Shown one piece after another: positions 25,057 through 33,310 of a stretch of DNA of 42,797 nucleotides (position 1 is its first letter; each line of letters starts with the position of its first letter). Made by a program: the position numbers and the translations under genes. Location of the stretch: positions 1 through 42,797 of the forward strand of contig CACNQJ010000009.1 of assembly GCA_902622575.1 (NCBI GenBank). Reading direction: 5' to 3'. Source of the DNA: an uncultured Bacteroidota bacterium (GTDB lineage: Bacteria > Bacteroidota > Bacteroidia > Flavobacteriales > Flavobacteriaceae). The notes beneath the pieces are model-generated. The model saw nothing but the letters and a program-made list of their open reading frames with translations. It ran no database searches and was not told the DNA's origin.

Positions 25057-25815
25057 ATGTCGTTTAAGGACAAAATTGTATTAATTACAGGTGGAGCATC
25101 AGGAATTGGCAAGGCTTCAGTTTTAGAATTTGCCAAAGAGGGCGCTAAGGTTGTCTTTGCAGATATTGAAAAAGAAAAAGCACTAAAAATCCAAGAAGAT
25201 CTAGTCAAAAGAAACTATAATGTAGATTTCTTTCATATTGATATTTCGGAAACAAAATCTGTAGATTCACTAATGAGTTACATTATAGATGAATATGGTT
25301 CGCTAGATATAGCTTTTAATAATGCTGGTGTGCAGGGGCAAATGATTCCAACTATCCAAACAACAATTGAAAATTGGGACAAAGTTTTATCAGTAAATGC
25401 TAGAAGTGTTTTTTATTGCATGAAAAAAGAGTTGGAAATAATGTATAATCAAAAACAAGGAGTGATATTAAATAACGCATCAGCAGCCGGTCTAAGAGGG
25501 TTGCCAAACGGAGTTGCATATTCAGCTAGTAAACATGCTGTTGTAGGAATGACTAAAACAGCAGCTATGGAGTATGCTAAATATGGTATTAGAATAAATG
25601 CTCTCTGCCCATCATTCACTGAAACAGAAATGTTTAGTCCAGAGTTATTTGATAAAATTTCTGATGGTATTTCTGAAAAATTAAGAAAAAAAATACCAAT
25701 GAAAAGATTTGCAAAAGTAGAAGAACAGGTAGGTGCCATTATGTGGCTTTGTTCAGAAAAAGCTAGTTATGTAACTGGACAAGCCTTTGCTATTGATGGA
25801 GGGTTAACATCATAG
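25057..25815 (+). CDS. Short-chain dehydrogenase/reductase (cluster SDR 2)
   Basis: A 252-residue classical SDR with TGGASGIGKA, NNAGVQG, the Ser/Tyr/Lys site (NNASAAG ... YSASK) and the usual late IDGG. It is a clear paralogue of the first SDR in the cluster but not close to it. Starts at ATG directly after the previous TGA, 4 bp before the kinase gene. Two SDRs around an ACAD/kinase pair suggest steps on a hydroxyacyl-CoA chain: forming the 4-hydroxyl from a ketone and oxidising the 3-hydroxyl after hydration. Which does which cannot be read from sequence. Confidence 0.88.
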   Translation: MSFKDKIVLITGGASGIGKASVLEFAKEGAKVVFADIEKEKALKIQEDLVKRNYNVDFFHIDISETKSVDSLMSYIIDEYGSLDIAFNNAGVQGQMIPTIQTTIENWDKVLSVNARSVFYCMKKELEIMYNQKQGVILNNASAAGLRGLPNGVAYSASKHAVVGMTKTAAMEYAKYGIRINALCPSFTETEMFSPELFDKISDGISEKLRKKIPMKRFAKVEEQVGAIMWLCSEKASYVTGQAFAIDGGLTS

Positions 25816-25819
25816 TATC

Positions 25820-26881
25820 ATGCTGCAAGAAGTTAGAAAAGGTGAAGAATTAGATAAAAATAAGATTTCAAAATTTTGTTTAGAAAATAATTTAATTTCA
25901 AATAAAATTGAACCAAGGATCTTACAGTTTTCAAATGGTTATTCCAACCTAACCTACTTAATAAGTTTCGGTAAAACTAATTTCGTATTAAGATGTCCAC
26001 CAAAAGGTGCAGTGAAGAAAGGTCATGATATGTACCGAGAATATAAGGTATTAAGTAAACTAAACAACTCATTTGCTAAAGCTCCAAAAACCTATATATA
26101 TAATGATGATTTAAGTATTTTAGATCGCCCCTTTTATTTGATGGAAAAGATTGATGGCATTGTTTTAACTGCAAAGGAGGTGGGGAATAGAAAAATAACA
26201 GCTGTAGAATTTGAACAAATTTCCAAAGAATGGCTGAGTACATTTATTGAGCTTCATTCAATAGATTATAAAAGTGTTGGTCTTGGTGATCTTGGTAAAC
26301 CTATTGGATACGTTGATAGACAAATTGAAATATGGTCTAAACAGTACAAAGCTGCAAAGACAAGTGAAATTGAATCTGCTGATAAGGTAATAAAGTGGAT
26401 TAATGAAAATAAACCAGCTTCAAAACAAATATCTTTGATTCACAATGATTACAAATATGATAATGTTGTTTACAGAAATGACAAATGGAATGAAATAAAT
26501 TCAATTTTGGATTGGGAAATGTGTACAATAGGAGATCCTTTAATGGATTTAGGAACTTCTATAGCATATTGGACAATGTCGAACGATCATCCTGTAATTT
26601 TAAATGGATTAAAATCCCCAACCGTTTTACCAGGTAATCCAAGTAGGTCTAAAATAGTTGAATTGTATTGCGAACAAACTCAAACAAAACTTGATGATTT
26701 TGTTTTTTATTATGTGTATGGTTTATTTAAAATTGCCGTGATTGTTCAGCAGATTTACTTTAGATACAAAAAAGGATTAACAGGTGATAAAAGATTCAGT
26801 AAACTTGATAAGTATGCTAAAGTACTATCAGACACTGCATGGCAATCTATTCAAAAAATGCAAATTGAAAATCTGTTTTAA
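25820..26881 (+). CDS. APH-like phosphotransferase (4-hydroxyacyl-CoA kinase candidate)
   Basis: A 353-residue kinase of the aminoglycoside-phosphotransferase fold. The Brenner motif HNDYKYDN (H208, D210, N215) and the metal-binding D231-W-E233 (ILDWEMCTIGDP) are intact, as is SNLTYLISFG in the ATP lobe. In this sub-branch, fused to ACAD10/11 in animals or separate as LvaA in Pseudomonas putida, the substrate is a 4-hydroxyacyl-CoA, not an antibiotic. Adjacency to the ACAD10/11-like gene makes this the best reading. Drug resistance is unlikely. Last gene of the packed group. Confidence 0.85.
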   Translation: MLQEVRKGEELDKNKISKFCLENNLISNKIEPRILQFSNGYSNLTYLISFGKTNFVLRCPPKGAVKKGHDMYREYKVLSKLNNSFAKAPKTYIYNDDLSILDRPFYLMEKIDGIVLTAKEVGNRKITAVEFEQISKEWLSTFIELHSIDYKSVGLGDLGKPIGYVDRQIEIWSKQYKAAKTSEIESADKVIKWINENKPASKQISLIHNDYKYDNVVYRNDKWNEINSILDWEMCTIGDPLMDLGTSIAYWTMSNDHPVILNGLKSPTVLPGNPSRSKIVELYCEQTQTKLDDFVFYYVYGLFKIAVIVQQIYFRYKKGLTGDKRFSKLDKYAKVLSDTAWQSIQKMQIENLF

Positions 26882-26893
26882 ATTTGTACATGT

Positions 26894-28237
26894 ATGAGAC
26901 ATATACTTTTCATTACATTTTTATTTTTCTTCATATTATCATCATGTACAGAAAAAAAGAGGAATTATGTTATAGATAAAAAAGACTACAAAAACAAGCT
27001 AGAGGGTTTCTGGCTTGGTCAATCAATTGCTAATTGGACAGGTATAGTAACTGAAATGGATAAAATTGGAATCCCCATCAACAATAAAGGAGAAGGATTT
27101 TATACATCTGAGGACTGGGGAAAAAGGGACAAACCAAACATATGGTCAGATTCTTCAAATTATCAAATAATTGATTTCAACCTTGCGACATCCGATAGTT
27201 TGTGGGGTTCTGATGATGACACTGACATAGAGTATATGTATCAAGAGCTAATATTGGAAAATAATAGATTAAAATTAAGACCTAATGAGATTAGTGAAGG
27301 ATGGTTAAAACACATAAGAGAGGAGGAGGAAAATTTTTTATGGGTTTCCAATCAACGAGCTTATGACTTAATGAGAAAAGGTATTTTACCGCCTGAAACT
27401 AGCAATCCTGAAAATAACAAATATTATGAGATGATTGATGCTCAATTGACTACAGAAATTTTTGGTCTTTATTCACCCTTTTACCCAGACGTTGGACTTT
27501 CCATGGCATATTTGCCAATAAGAACAGTGGCGAGAGAGAATGCAGCTTGGATCTCGGAGTTTTATATTATTATGCATTCAATAGCACCCGTTGAAACAGA
27601 TCATGAAAATATAAAAGATAAAATTTTTTGGATGTCAGATCAAGCTAGAAAAATTTTACCCAATACATCATATTCTGCAAAGATGTATGATTATGTCAAA
27701 ACTAAATACAAATCTGGTTTAAGTTGGGAAGCAACAAGAGACAGCTTAAATTATAAATTTCAAATAAATAACGATCATGGTTATAATTGGTCGAAAATTG
27801 ATGAAACTTGTAATGGTTGTTTTGCTGCAGGAATAAATTTCGGAGCCAGTATTATAAGTCTTTTTTATGGCGAAGGGGATTTTAAAGAGACTGTTAAAAT
27901 TGCGACATTATGCGGCTGGGATTCTGATAATCCAGCTTCAACTTGGGGAGGTTTGCTAGGATTTATGTATGGAAAAAAAGAAATTGAAAAAATGTTTGAT
28001 GTAAGATTATCTTCTCGATATAATATTCACAGAACCCGAACTGGTTTTCAAAGTCCAATAGATGATTTTGAATCTATGGCTGAAAAAGGAATTTTAATTA
28101 TTGATAAGGTTGTAGAACAAATGTATTTAGGCGAGGTAAGAAAAAATAAATGGGTATTTAAAAAAACCCCTACAAGATTTACTCGCGATTATGTAGATGA
28201 CCTACCAGATGTTGATTTATCAAAACTTGATGAGTAA
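26894..28237 (+). CDS. Exported ADP-ribosylglycohydrolase-like lipoprotein
   Basis: A 447-residue lipoprotein with lipobox LSSC (Cys 18). The body is an ADP-ribosylglycohydrolase (ARH/DraG) fold: LEGFWLGQSIANW at the start, the metal site DDDTDIEYMY (107-116) and CGWDSDNPASTWGG near 340-353, replacing the usual GxDxDT. Because it is exported, a nucleotide-linked protein substrate inside the cell is unlikely; hydrolysis of an outside glycoside or nucleoside is more probable. It stands 12 bp after the kinase gene and could share its transcript. The 3' end overlaps a convergent gene by 18 bp. Confidence 0.8.
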   Translation: MRHILFITFLFFFILSSCTEKKRNYVIDKKDYKNKLEGFWLGQSIANWTGIVTEMDKIGIPINNKGEGFYTSEDWGKRDKPNIWSDSSNYQIIDFNLATSDSLWGSDDDTDIEYMYQELILENNRLKLRPNEISEGWLKHIREEEENFLWVSNQRAYDLMRKGILPPETSNPENNKYYEMIDAQLTTEIFGLYSPFYPDVGLSMAYLPIRTVARENAAWISEFYIIMHSIAPVETDHENIKDKIFWMSDQARKILPNTSYSAKMYDYVKTKYKSGLSWEATRDSLNYKFQINNDHGYNWSKIDETCNGCFAAGINFGASIISLFYGEGDFKETVKIATLCGWDSDNPASTWGGLLGFMYGKKEIEKMFDVRLSSRYNIHRTRTGFQSPIDDFESMAEKGILIIDKVVEQMYLGEVRKNKWVFKKTPTRFTRDYVDDLPDVDLSKLDE

Positions 28238-28672
28238 AGTCTTACCATTCAGGTACAGAGGGTGCTTCGGTGACCCATTCTTATTAAACCCAAAACAATA
28301 AGGGTGCTTAACAATTTTACTGATCCAAATTGGTGTTGATTCCAAAGAATTCCCCCATGCATAAACAACCTTAGAACTTTTATTTATCATTGACTCAATA
28401 TGCATTGTATTTTTCTTAATGTCATGTGAGGTGTCTTTATATAGCTCTCTAACGTAAGGCGTAATTTTAGGGAATATATTTCCAACAAAGAAACCGCCAT
28501 AACCAAATTTTTTTGAAAAAAAAATTAATCTTTTTACAGTCCTGTCATCAACTTGGTCATTTGCTTTTGATGGATTTAGCATAATGTACGTAAGCATTGG
28601 CATTTCAGACCATTTCCTAGTAAGCTCATAACGGAACTTTTTATCTTTTGAGATTATTGCTGATCGATACAA
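28220..28672 (-). CDS. DUF1643 protein
   Basis: A 150-residue protein, TTG start. The pattern RYELTRKW, YIMLNPSKANDQVDDRTVKR, GYGGFFVGNIFP and VVYAWG is that of DUF1643, a small globular family of unknown function found in bacteria and phages. Cytoplasmic, no membrane segment. It ends inside the 3' end of the convergent lipoprotein gene (18-bp overlap), and both frames look genuine. Confidence 0.85.
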   Translation of the reverse strand: MYRSAIISKDKKFRYELTRKWSEMPMLTYIMLNPSKANDQVDDRTVKRLIFFSKKFGYGGFFVGNIFPKITPYVRELYKDTSHDIKKNTMHIESMINKSSKVVYAWGNSLESTPIWISKIVKHPYCFGFNKNGSPKHPLYLNGKTLLIKF

Positions 28673-28727
28673 AATTATTACTTATTGTAGCTTAATTTAA
28701 TTAACAGTTTTTACTGGGAAATAGTAT

Positions 28728-29834
28728 TTAATTGTTTTGATTTTCTAGGAAAACAGATGTTGTAGGGTATGCGAAATCACTACCATGTTTTTTTACAATC
28801 TCAATGATTTTAAAATTTATTTCTTGCTGAGTGTCTACTAAGTTATCCCACTCATTACTTCTTACAAAATAAAGGACCATTACATCCAATGAGCTATCTC
28901 CAAAATTTAAGAATCTGACTTTGCCATCTTGATTTGTTTGTTTGTGATCATCAACTAGCTTTTGAATATCATTGACGATATTTTTAATTTGGTCAACAGT
29001 GGTTGAATATGTTAATCCAATATTTATTTTAACACGTCTTACAGGTCGCACTCCTAGATTATCCAGTTCAGCATTTACTAGGTTTTTATTAGGAACAGTT
29101 ACTACACTTTTGTCAAATGTTCTAACTCTTGTGCTCCTAAATCCTACCTTTTCTACCATTCCAGTAATAGCTCCTATTGTGATCACATCTCCAACTTGAA
29201 ATGGTTTATCAAGAAATATTGTAAAAGATCCCAGTAAATTTTCTAAACTTTCTTTAGAGGCTAATGCAACAGCAACACCACCAACACCTAGTCCAGCAGC
29301 TAAGGCAGTTACATTTTGATCAAAGACATTTGCAAGAATAACTACAACTGCAAAAATGAATACTAAAACTTTACCTATTTCAATTGCAAAAGGTATTAAC
29401 TGGTCATCTACTTTACTTTCAGTTTGTTCAGCTCTAAATTTAAGTCTAACCCCTAAGTATTCAACAGACTGAAGGATTGTCCAGAAAATTGTAATTATAA
29501 GAAAGAAAGAAAAACCTTTTGATAAAATCATTTTTATTCCAAGTTCAGATGAATCGACTAGGCCCCATGATTCAGGAAAACTTAATGAGTTGAATGCAAA
29601 ATAAAATATGATAAGTAGTAAAAAATAATAAAGCGGTTTTTTGAGAAGAGTATCAAATTCATCTTTTCCACCAACATGATTTTTATTTCCAACAATTCTA
29701 AAAATTATTTTCCTTAAATATGAACTAATTGGCGATATCAATATGTATCCAAAAAGAAGAATGAGAATAAAAACTAAATAATCTTTTACCTCATTTTCTA
29801 AAAAAACAATATTTAAAAAATCTAATTTGTCCAT
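28728..29834 (-). CDS. MscS-family mechanosensitive channel
   Basis: A 368-residue membrane protein. Four or five transmembrane helices (about 18-36, 68-88, 98-128, 148-175) lead into the pore helix region GLGVGGVAVALASKESLENLLG (about 185-206) and the cytoplasmic beta domain (DKPFQVGDVI, VGFRSTRVRTFDKSVVTVPN). Opens on membrane tension and releases solutes during osmotic downshock. It lies 28 bp after the GH18 gene on the same strand. Core motifs are typical. Confidence 0.92.
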   Translation of the reverse strand: MDKLDFLNIVFLENEVKDYLVFILILLFGYILISPISSYLRKIIFRIVGNKNHVGGKDEFDTLLKKPLYYFLLLIIFYFAFNSLSFPESWGLVDSSELGIKMILSKGFSFFLIITIFWTILQSVEYLGVRLKFRAEQTESKVDDQLIPFAIEIGKVLVFIFAVVVILANVFDQNVTALAAGLGVGGVAVALASKESLENLLGSFTIFLDKPFQVGDVITIGAITGMVEKVGFRSTRVRTFDKSVVTVPNKNLVNAELDNLGVRPVRRVKINIGLTYSTTVDQIKNIVNDIQKLVDDHKQTNQDGKVRFLNFGDSSLDVMVLYFVRSNEWDNLVDTQQEINFKIIEIVKKHGSDFAYPTTSVFLENQNN

Positions 29835-29862
29835 ATTCTAAACGCAAAAATAGGTATTTCTA

Positions 29863-30912
29863 CTAATTACCACACAAATCGGTTGTCTCAACACCATAAT
29901 CTGTATATTTTTTATGAATTGTTTCCAATAGTGAATATTGGCCAAATGAGTCTTGTCCAAGCTCCCAAATCATAATTCCGCTCAGGTTTTCTGCTGCTAA
30001 TTTCACTTTACTTCTTATTGTAGGCCTTCCATTGTAATATTTATTTCCAACATTATCCCTGTCTGCATTTGAAACATTAGAAGCTACCATTGATCCATAA
30101 GTAAATGATTTGACAGTAGTTGAATTTTGAAAATCATAACCATAAAATGGTACCCCGAGGGTTAATTTTTCACCAGCAACACCGATTGTGTTTTTCCAGT
30201 AATTTAGACCTCTTTGAGCATGATTAAGTGAGCTGTGCTGACCTGGGGCTGAGGGATTCCATGAGCCTGTGTAGTCATAAGCCATGATATTTATAAAATC
30301 AAATGCATTAAGTGCATCAGGTGTTATTAATGAATATTTTGTCTCTGATGGAAATGCTGCAGTCATTCCTAATGAATTTGATGATAATTTTTGTTTTAGT
30401 TCCAAAACAAAATCGCTGTATCCAGTAGTAACATGACTCCACTCAAGGTCGACATCAACTCCATCAAGATTATTCTCTTTGGTGAATTGAACTATCTTAT
30501 CAATTAATTTAGGCCTATTCTGACTATTTGCAAGAAAGTTTTTCCAGATATCTGCTGTTGTTGACGATAAGGCTCCTCCGGCTAGAGAGATATATATTTT
30601 TATATTGCTGTTTTGTGACCGGGCTCTATTAACTACATCAGCAAGTTTTGTATTGTCAGTGGAAGGCAAAACAATGGTTCCATCAGCTAATGGGTTAGCA
30701 AATGCAATATTTAAATGAGTCACTTTGCAATATTCGATTTGATCGTTAAGAGAAAAACGGTAGTAAGGAAAATAACCTACAACTCTTGCTTTATTGCTAA
30801 ATAAGTTTAATATCTCATCATTATCATCCACACTATCCATTATATCATCATCTCCACTGCTACATGAGATTAATAATAATGAAGCAAGAATTATGAATAG
30901 ATCTTTTTTCAT
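29863..30912 (-). CDS. Glycoside hydrolase family 18 lipoprotein
   Basis: A 349-residue lipoprotein with lipobox LISC (Cys 17) and an Asp-rich linker (20-33). The GH18 barrel follows: VVGYFPYYR (strand 1), IYISLAGG (strand 3), the catalytic DxxDxDxE D150-GV-D153-V-D155-L-E157, MAYDYTG and a late IMIWELGQD. Cleaves beta-1,4-linked N-acetylglucosamine polymers or N-glycan cores by substrate-assisted catalysis; chitinase and endo-N-acetylglucosaminidase cannot be told apart here. Acidic proton donor is present, so active. It is 6 bp from the amidohydrolase gene upstream. Confidence 0.9.
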   Translation of the reverse strand: MKKDLFIILASLLLISCSSGDDDIMDSVDDNDEILNLFSNKARVVGYFPYYRFSLNDQIEYCKVTHLNIAFANPLADGTIVLPSTDNTKLADVVNRARSQNSNIKIYISLAGGALSSTTADIWKNFLANSQNRPKLIDKIVQFTKENNLDGVDVDLEWSHVTTGYSDFVLELKQKLSSNSLGMTAAFPSETKYSLITPDALNAFDFINIMAYDYTGSWNPSAPGQHSSLNHAQRGLNYWKNTIGVAGEKLTLGVPFYGYDFQNSTTVKSFTYGSMVASNVSNADRDNVGNKYYNGRPTIRSKVKLAAENLSGIMIWELGQDSFGQYSLLETIHKKYTDYGVETTDLCGN

Positions 30913-30918
30913 TTATTT

Positions 30919-32457
30919 TTAATTTATTCCAGGTTGTTTAATTTTATATCCAGCTTCTTTTTTAGCTAGATCAACCATCGCTTTGACCTCTTTCAATAGT
31001 TTCTTGGCGTCATAAACAATACCATCCTTTATTGTGTATTTGACTCCACCAACCCTAGTTACATTATTATTTGTATCAAGTTTAATTGCACCAGTTCCAT
31101 ATAGAACCTTTAAATTTTCAAGTGGATTTTCTTCAATAACAATTAAGTCGGCCAGCTTGCCCAGCTCAATTGATCCAATTAAGTGGTCCAAACCTAATAC
31201 TTCTGCTCCATTCAAAGTTGCAGACTGTATTATTTCTAAAGGATGAAATCCGGCCTCTCTCAAAAGCTCAAGTTCTCTCACAAAGGCAAAGCCATAAAGT
31301 TGATATATGTAGCCAGAGTCTGATCCAGTAGTAACCCTACCCCCTCTATTTTTGAACTCGTTCAGAAAGGTCATCCAAAGTCTGTAATTTTCTTTCCATG
31401 CTATTTCCTGCTCTGTGCCCCAATAATGCCAATATGATCCGTGTGAAATTCTGCTAGGAGCATAAAAACCCCACAAACTTGGAAGAGTATAATCGTCATG
31501 CCATTCAGCTCTTCTAGCTCTGTGTAAATCTCTACTAGCTTCATAGATATTTAAAGTTGGCGAAATGGTAAAGTCTAGTGAAATCAATTCATTCATTACA
31601 TTGTTCCAATGCTCAGAGTAAGGTTTCGCTGCTTGTTTCCAAAGTTTTCCAGCTTCCTCAAATCTATGTTGTTCGTTTTGATAGTTGTAATTAGCAGGAT
31701 AATTTTGAATAATTCTGTCACTAAATAACGCCTCAGGCAGACCGTACCAATGTTCCATTGAATTTAATCCTGCTCGAGCTGAATTTAAAACATTCCACTT
31801 GACAACATTAAGTTGCGCATGATGGGCTGTAGATCTTAATCCTAGTTTTTTATTTTCCTCAATTGCAGCTTGCATTACATCAGGGGGAGCACCAAAAAAC
31901 TTTATTCCATCCGAACCCTTTTTTGCGTTATCTTTTACCCAATCTCTGGCTTCATCGGGGGATTTAATTCTTGAACTGAAAGTTGAGAATGCAATTATTC
32001 TTGGTGCAACTATTGTGTTTTTTTCACTACTATTTTTCAATTCTAGTTTCAGATCATGACTCAGGGAACCGCCTGGCTCTCTTATTGTTGTAATACCATG
32101 TGACATCCATAGTTTAAAAACGTATTCTGGATTAGCACCTTGAGATCTCCCACCGATATGTCCATGAGTATCTATAAATCCAGGTAGGATGTAACTTCCC
32201 TCACAATTTATTTCAACACCGTTTTTTGATAGTTTAGGTCTTCTGTTTTCATTAATTGGAACACCTGGATAGCCAACGTTCTGAATTTTAGTGATGATAT
32301 TTTTCTCAATAACAATATCAACAGGTCCAAGTGGCGGAGCACCTGTACTATTAATTATTGTAGCTCCCCTTAGAATTAGTTGCTCGTGTTGTTTCCCATT
32401 GATTTGTGAAAAACAAAATATAGGAACAAAGGCTAGTAAATAGATTAATTTTCTCAT
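30919..32457 (-). CDS. Exported amidohydrolase
   Basis: A 512-residue metal-dependent amidohydrolase with signal peptide ending at CFSQ (about 18). Metal motif D96-T-H98-G-H100, a second His site STAHHAQ, and TTGSDSG in the late strand indicate an imidazolonepropionase/dipeptidase-like TIM barrel. Periplasmic hydrolase of cyclic amides or peptides; the substrate is unknown. Its ATG overlaps the TGA of the pterin dehydratase (4 bp), and it is followed 6 bp later by the GH18 gene. Confidence 0.85.
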   Translation of the reverse strand: MRKLIYLLAFVPIFCFSQINGKQHEQLILRGATIINSTGAPPLGPVDIVIEKNIITKIQNVGYPGVPINENRRPKLSKNGVEINCEGSYILPGFIDTHGHIGGRSQGANPEYVFKLWMSHGITTIREPGGSLSHDLKLELKNSSEKNTIVAPRIIAFSTFSSRIKSPDEARDWVKDNAKKGSDGIKFFGAPPDVMQAAIEENKKLGLRSTAHHAQLNVVKWNVLNSARAGLNSMEHWYGLPEALFSDRIIQNYPANYNYQNEQHRFEEAGKLWKQAAKPYSEHWNNVMNELISLDFTISPTLNIYEASRDLHRARRAEWHDDYTLPSLWGFYAPSRISHGSYWHYWGTEQEIAWKENYRLWMTFLNEFKNRGGRVTTGSDSGYIYQLYGFAFVRELELLREAGFHPLEIIQSATLNGAEVLGLDHLIGSIELGKLADLIVIEENPLENLKVLYGTGAIKLDTNNNVTRVGGVKYTIKDGIVYDAKKLLKEVKAMVDLAKKEAGYKIKQPGIN

Positions 32458-32753
32458 GAACTATATTTATGAAACACGCTATCCATGAATGAGGACAGCT
32501 CAAAATCCTTTTGAGTTATACCACCTGAATCATGAGTGTATAGTTCAATATCCAATTGATTATAGACATTTGTCCATTTTGGATGGTGATTCATTTCTTC
32601 ACATTTAATTGCAACTTCTTTCATAAAAGAAAAAGCACTTTCAAAATTATCAAAAGTATATTTACATCTTAAATACAGACCATCAATAGACCAATTTGCA
32701 GATAATAGATTTAATTTTTCTTTCAATTGGCTATCACTTAGTATTTTAGACAT
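32454..32753 (-). CDS. phhB: Pterin-4a-carbinolamine dehydratase
   Basis: A 99-residue protein of the PCD/DCoH family. The active-site signature EEMNHHPKWTNVYNQLDIELYTHDSGG (E53, H56, H57, P58, W60) is intact. It dehydrates 4a-hydroxy-tetrahydropterin formed by aromatic amino acid hydroxylases, and relatives act in molybdopterin or folate pathways. No phenylalanine hydroxylase gene is in the window. It overlaps the amidohydrolase start by ATGA and is preceded by a 50-residue frame ending 1 bp before its ATG. Confidence 0.9.
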   Translation of the reverse strand: MSKILSDSQLKEKLNLLSANWSIDGLYLRCKYTFDNFESAFSFMKEVAIKCEEMNHHPKWTNVYNQLDIELYTHDSGGITQKDFELSSFMDSVFHKYSS

Positions 32754-32754
32754 T

Positions 32755-32907
32755 TTAGTTTATTTTTTTGAGTTTATATTTGAGTTTTTCTAGTTTCATT
32801 TTTCTCCACCATACTTTATTATTTTCGTTTTGTTCCTCTGCACGATGAATTTTTTTGTTGAGTTTATTTATTTTTTTTGACAAGTAACTTTTGGAAATTT
32901 CTTTCAT
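32755..32907 (-). CDS. 50-residue basic coiled-coil protein
   Basis: ATG at 32907 to TAA at 32755, 50 residues, strongly lysine-rich and helical (LSKKINKLNKKIHRAEEQNE; WWRKMKLEKLKYKLKKIN). The stop comes 1 bp before the ATG of the pterin dehydratase, the same spacing as other coupled pairs here, and it fills the gap to the cupin gene (36 bp). No known domain. Might bind nucleic acid or membranes; this is only suggested by charge. Confidence 0.5.
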   Translation of the reverse strand: MKEISKSYLSKKINKLNKKIHRAEEQNENNKVWWRKMKLEKLKYKLKKIN

Positions 32908-32943
32908 GTATATTAAATATAACTATTTAAACTTATTTTTAAT

Positions 32944-33303
32944 TTAAATCCAATCATCATTTGGTGCAGTCAGTTCATTGTTTAATCTACCTGTATTTTT
33001 TACACCTCTAGGTTCAATAATCATGATTTTTGCCTCATTTTTTGCAAAAGGTCTGTGATTCATCCCCTTTGGAACAATTATCATTTCTCCTTTGTTGATT
33101 TCTTCTGTTCGGTTTTCAAATTCAATAAAAATTTTCCCCTCAATTACAATAAAGGCCTCATCTGTATGCTCATGATTGTGCCAAACAAAATCGTCTTTAA
33201 TTTTAACTAGTTTAAATTGATAGTCGTTAAGTTCAGCAATTACTTTTGGAGACCAATGTTCAGAAAATTTCTCAAACTTTTTTCTAAAGTTGATTTTTTT
33301 CAT
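32944..33303 (-). CDS. Cupin-domain protein
   Basis: 119 residues from ATG at 33303 (MKKINFRKKFEKF); a longer frame from 33351 overlaps the upstream gene and is not preferred. A single cupin barrel: WHNHEHTDEAFIVIEGK (metal-type H-x-H, E) and GEMIIVPKGMNHRP (H). Small metal-binding cupins of this kind are mostly isomerases, dioxygenases or sensors; the substrate is unknown. It starts 7 bp after the stop of the TonB-C-like gene. Confidence 0.85.
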   Translation of the reverse strand: MKKINFRKKFEKFSEHWSPKVIAELNDYQFKLVKIKDDFVWHNHEHTDEAFIVIEGKIFIEFENRTEEINKGEMIIVPKGMNHRPFAKNEAKIMIIEPRGVKNTGRLNNELTAPNDDWI

Positions 33304-33310
33304 AATAATC

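Noticed and set aside
25820-26881. Aminoglycoside resistance kinase
   Set aside because: APH fold is shared, but ACAD neighbour and branch pattern favour an acyl-CoA substrate.
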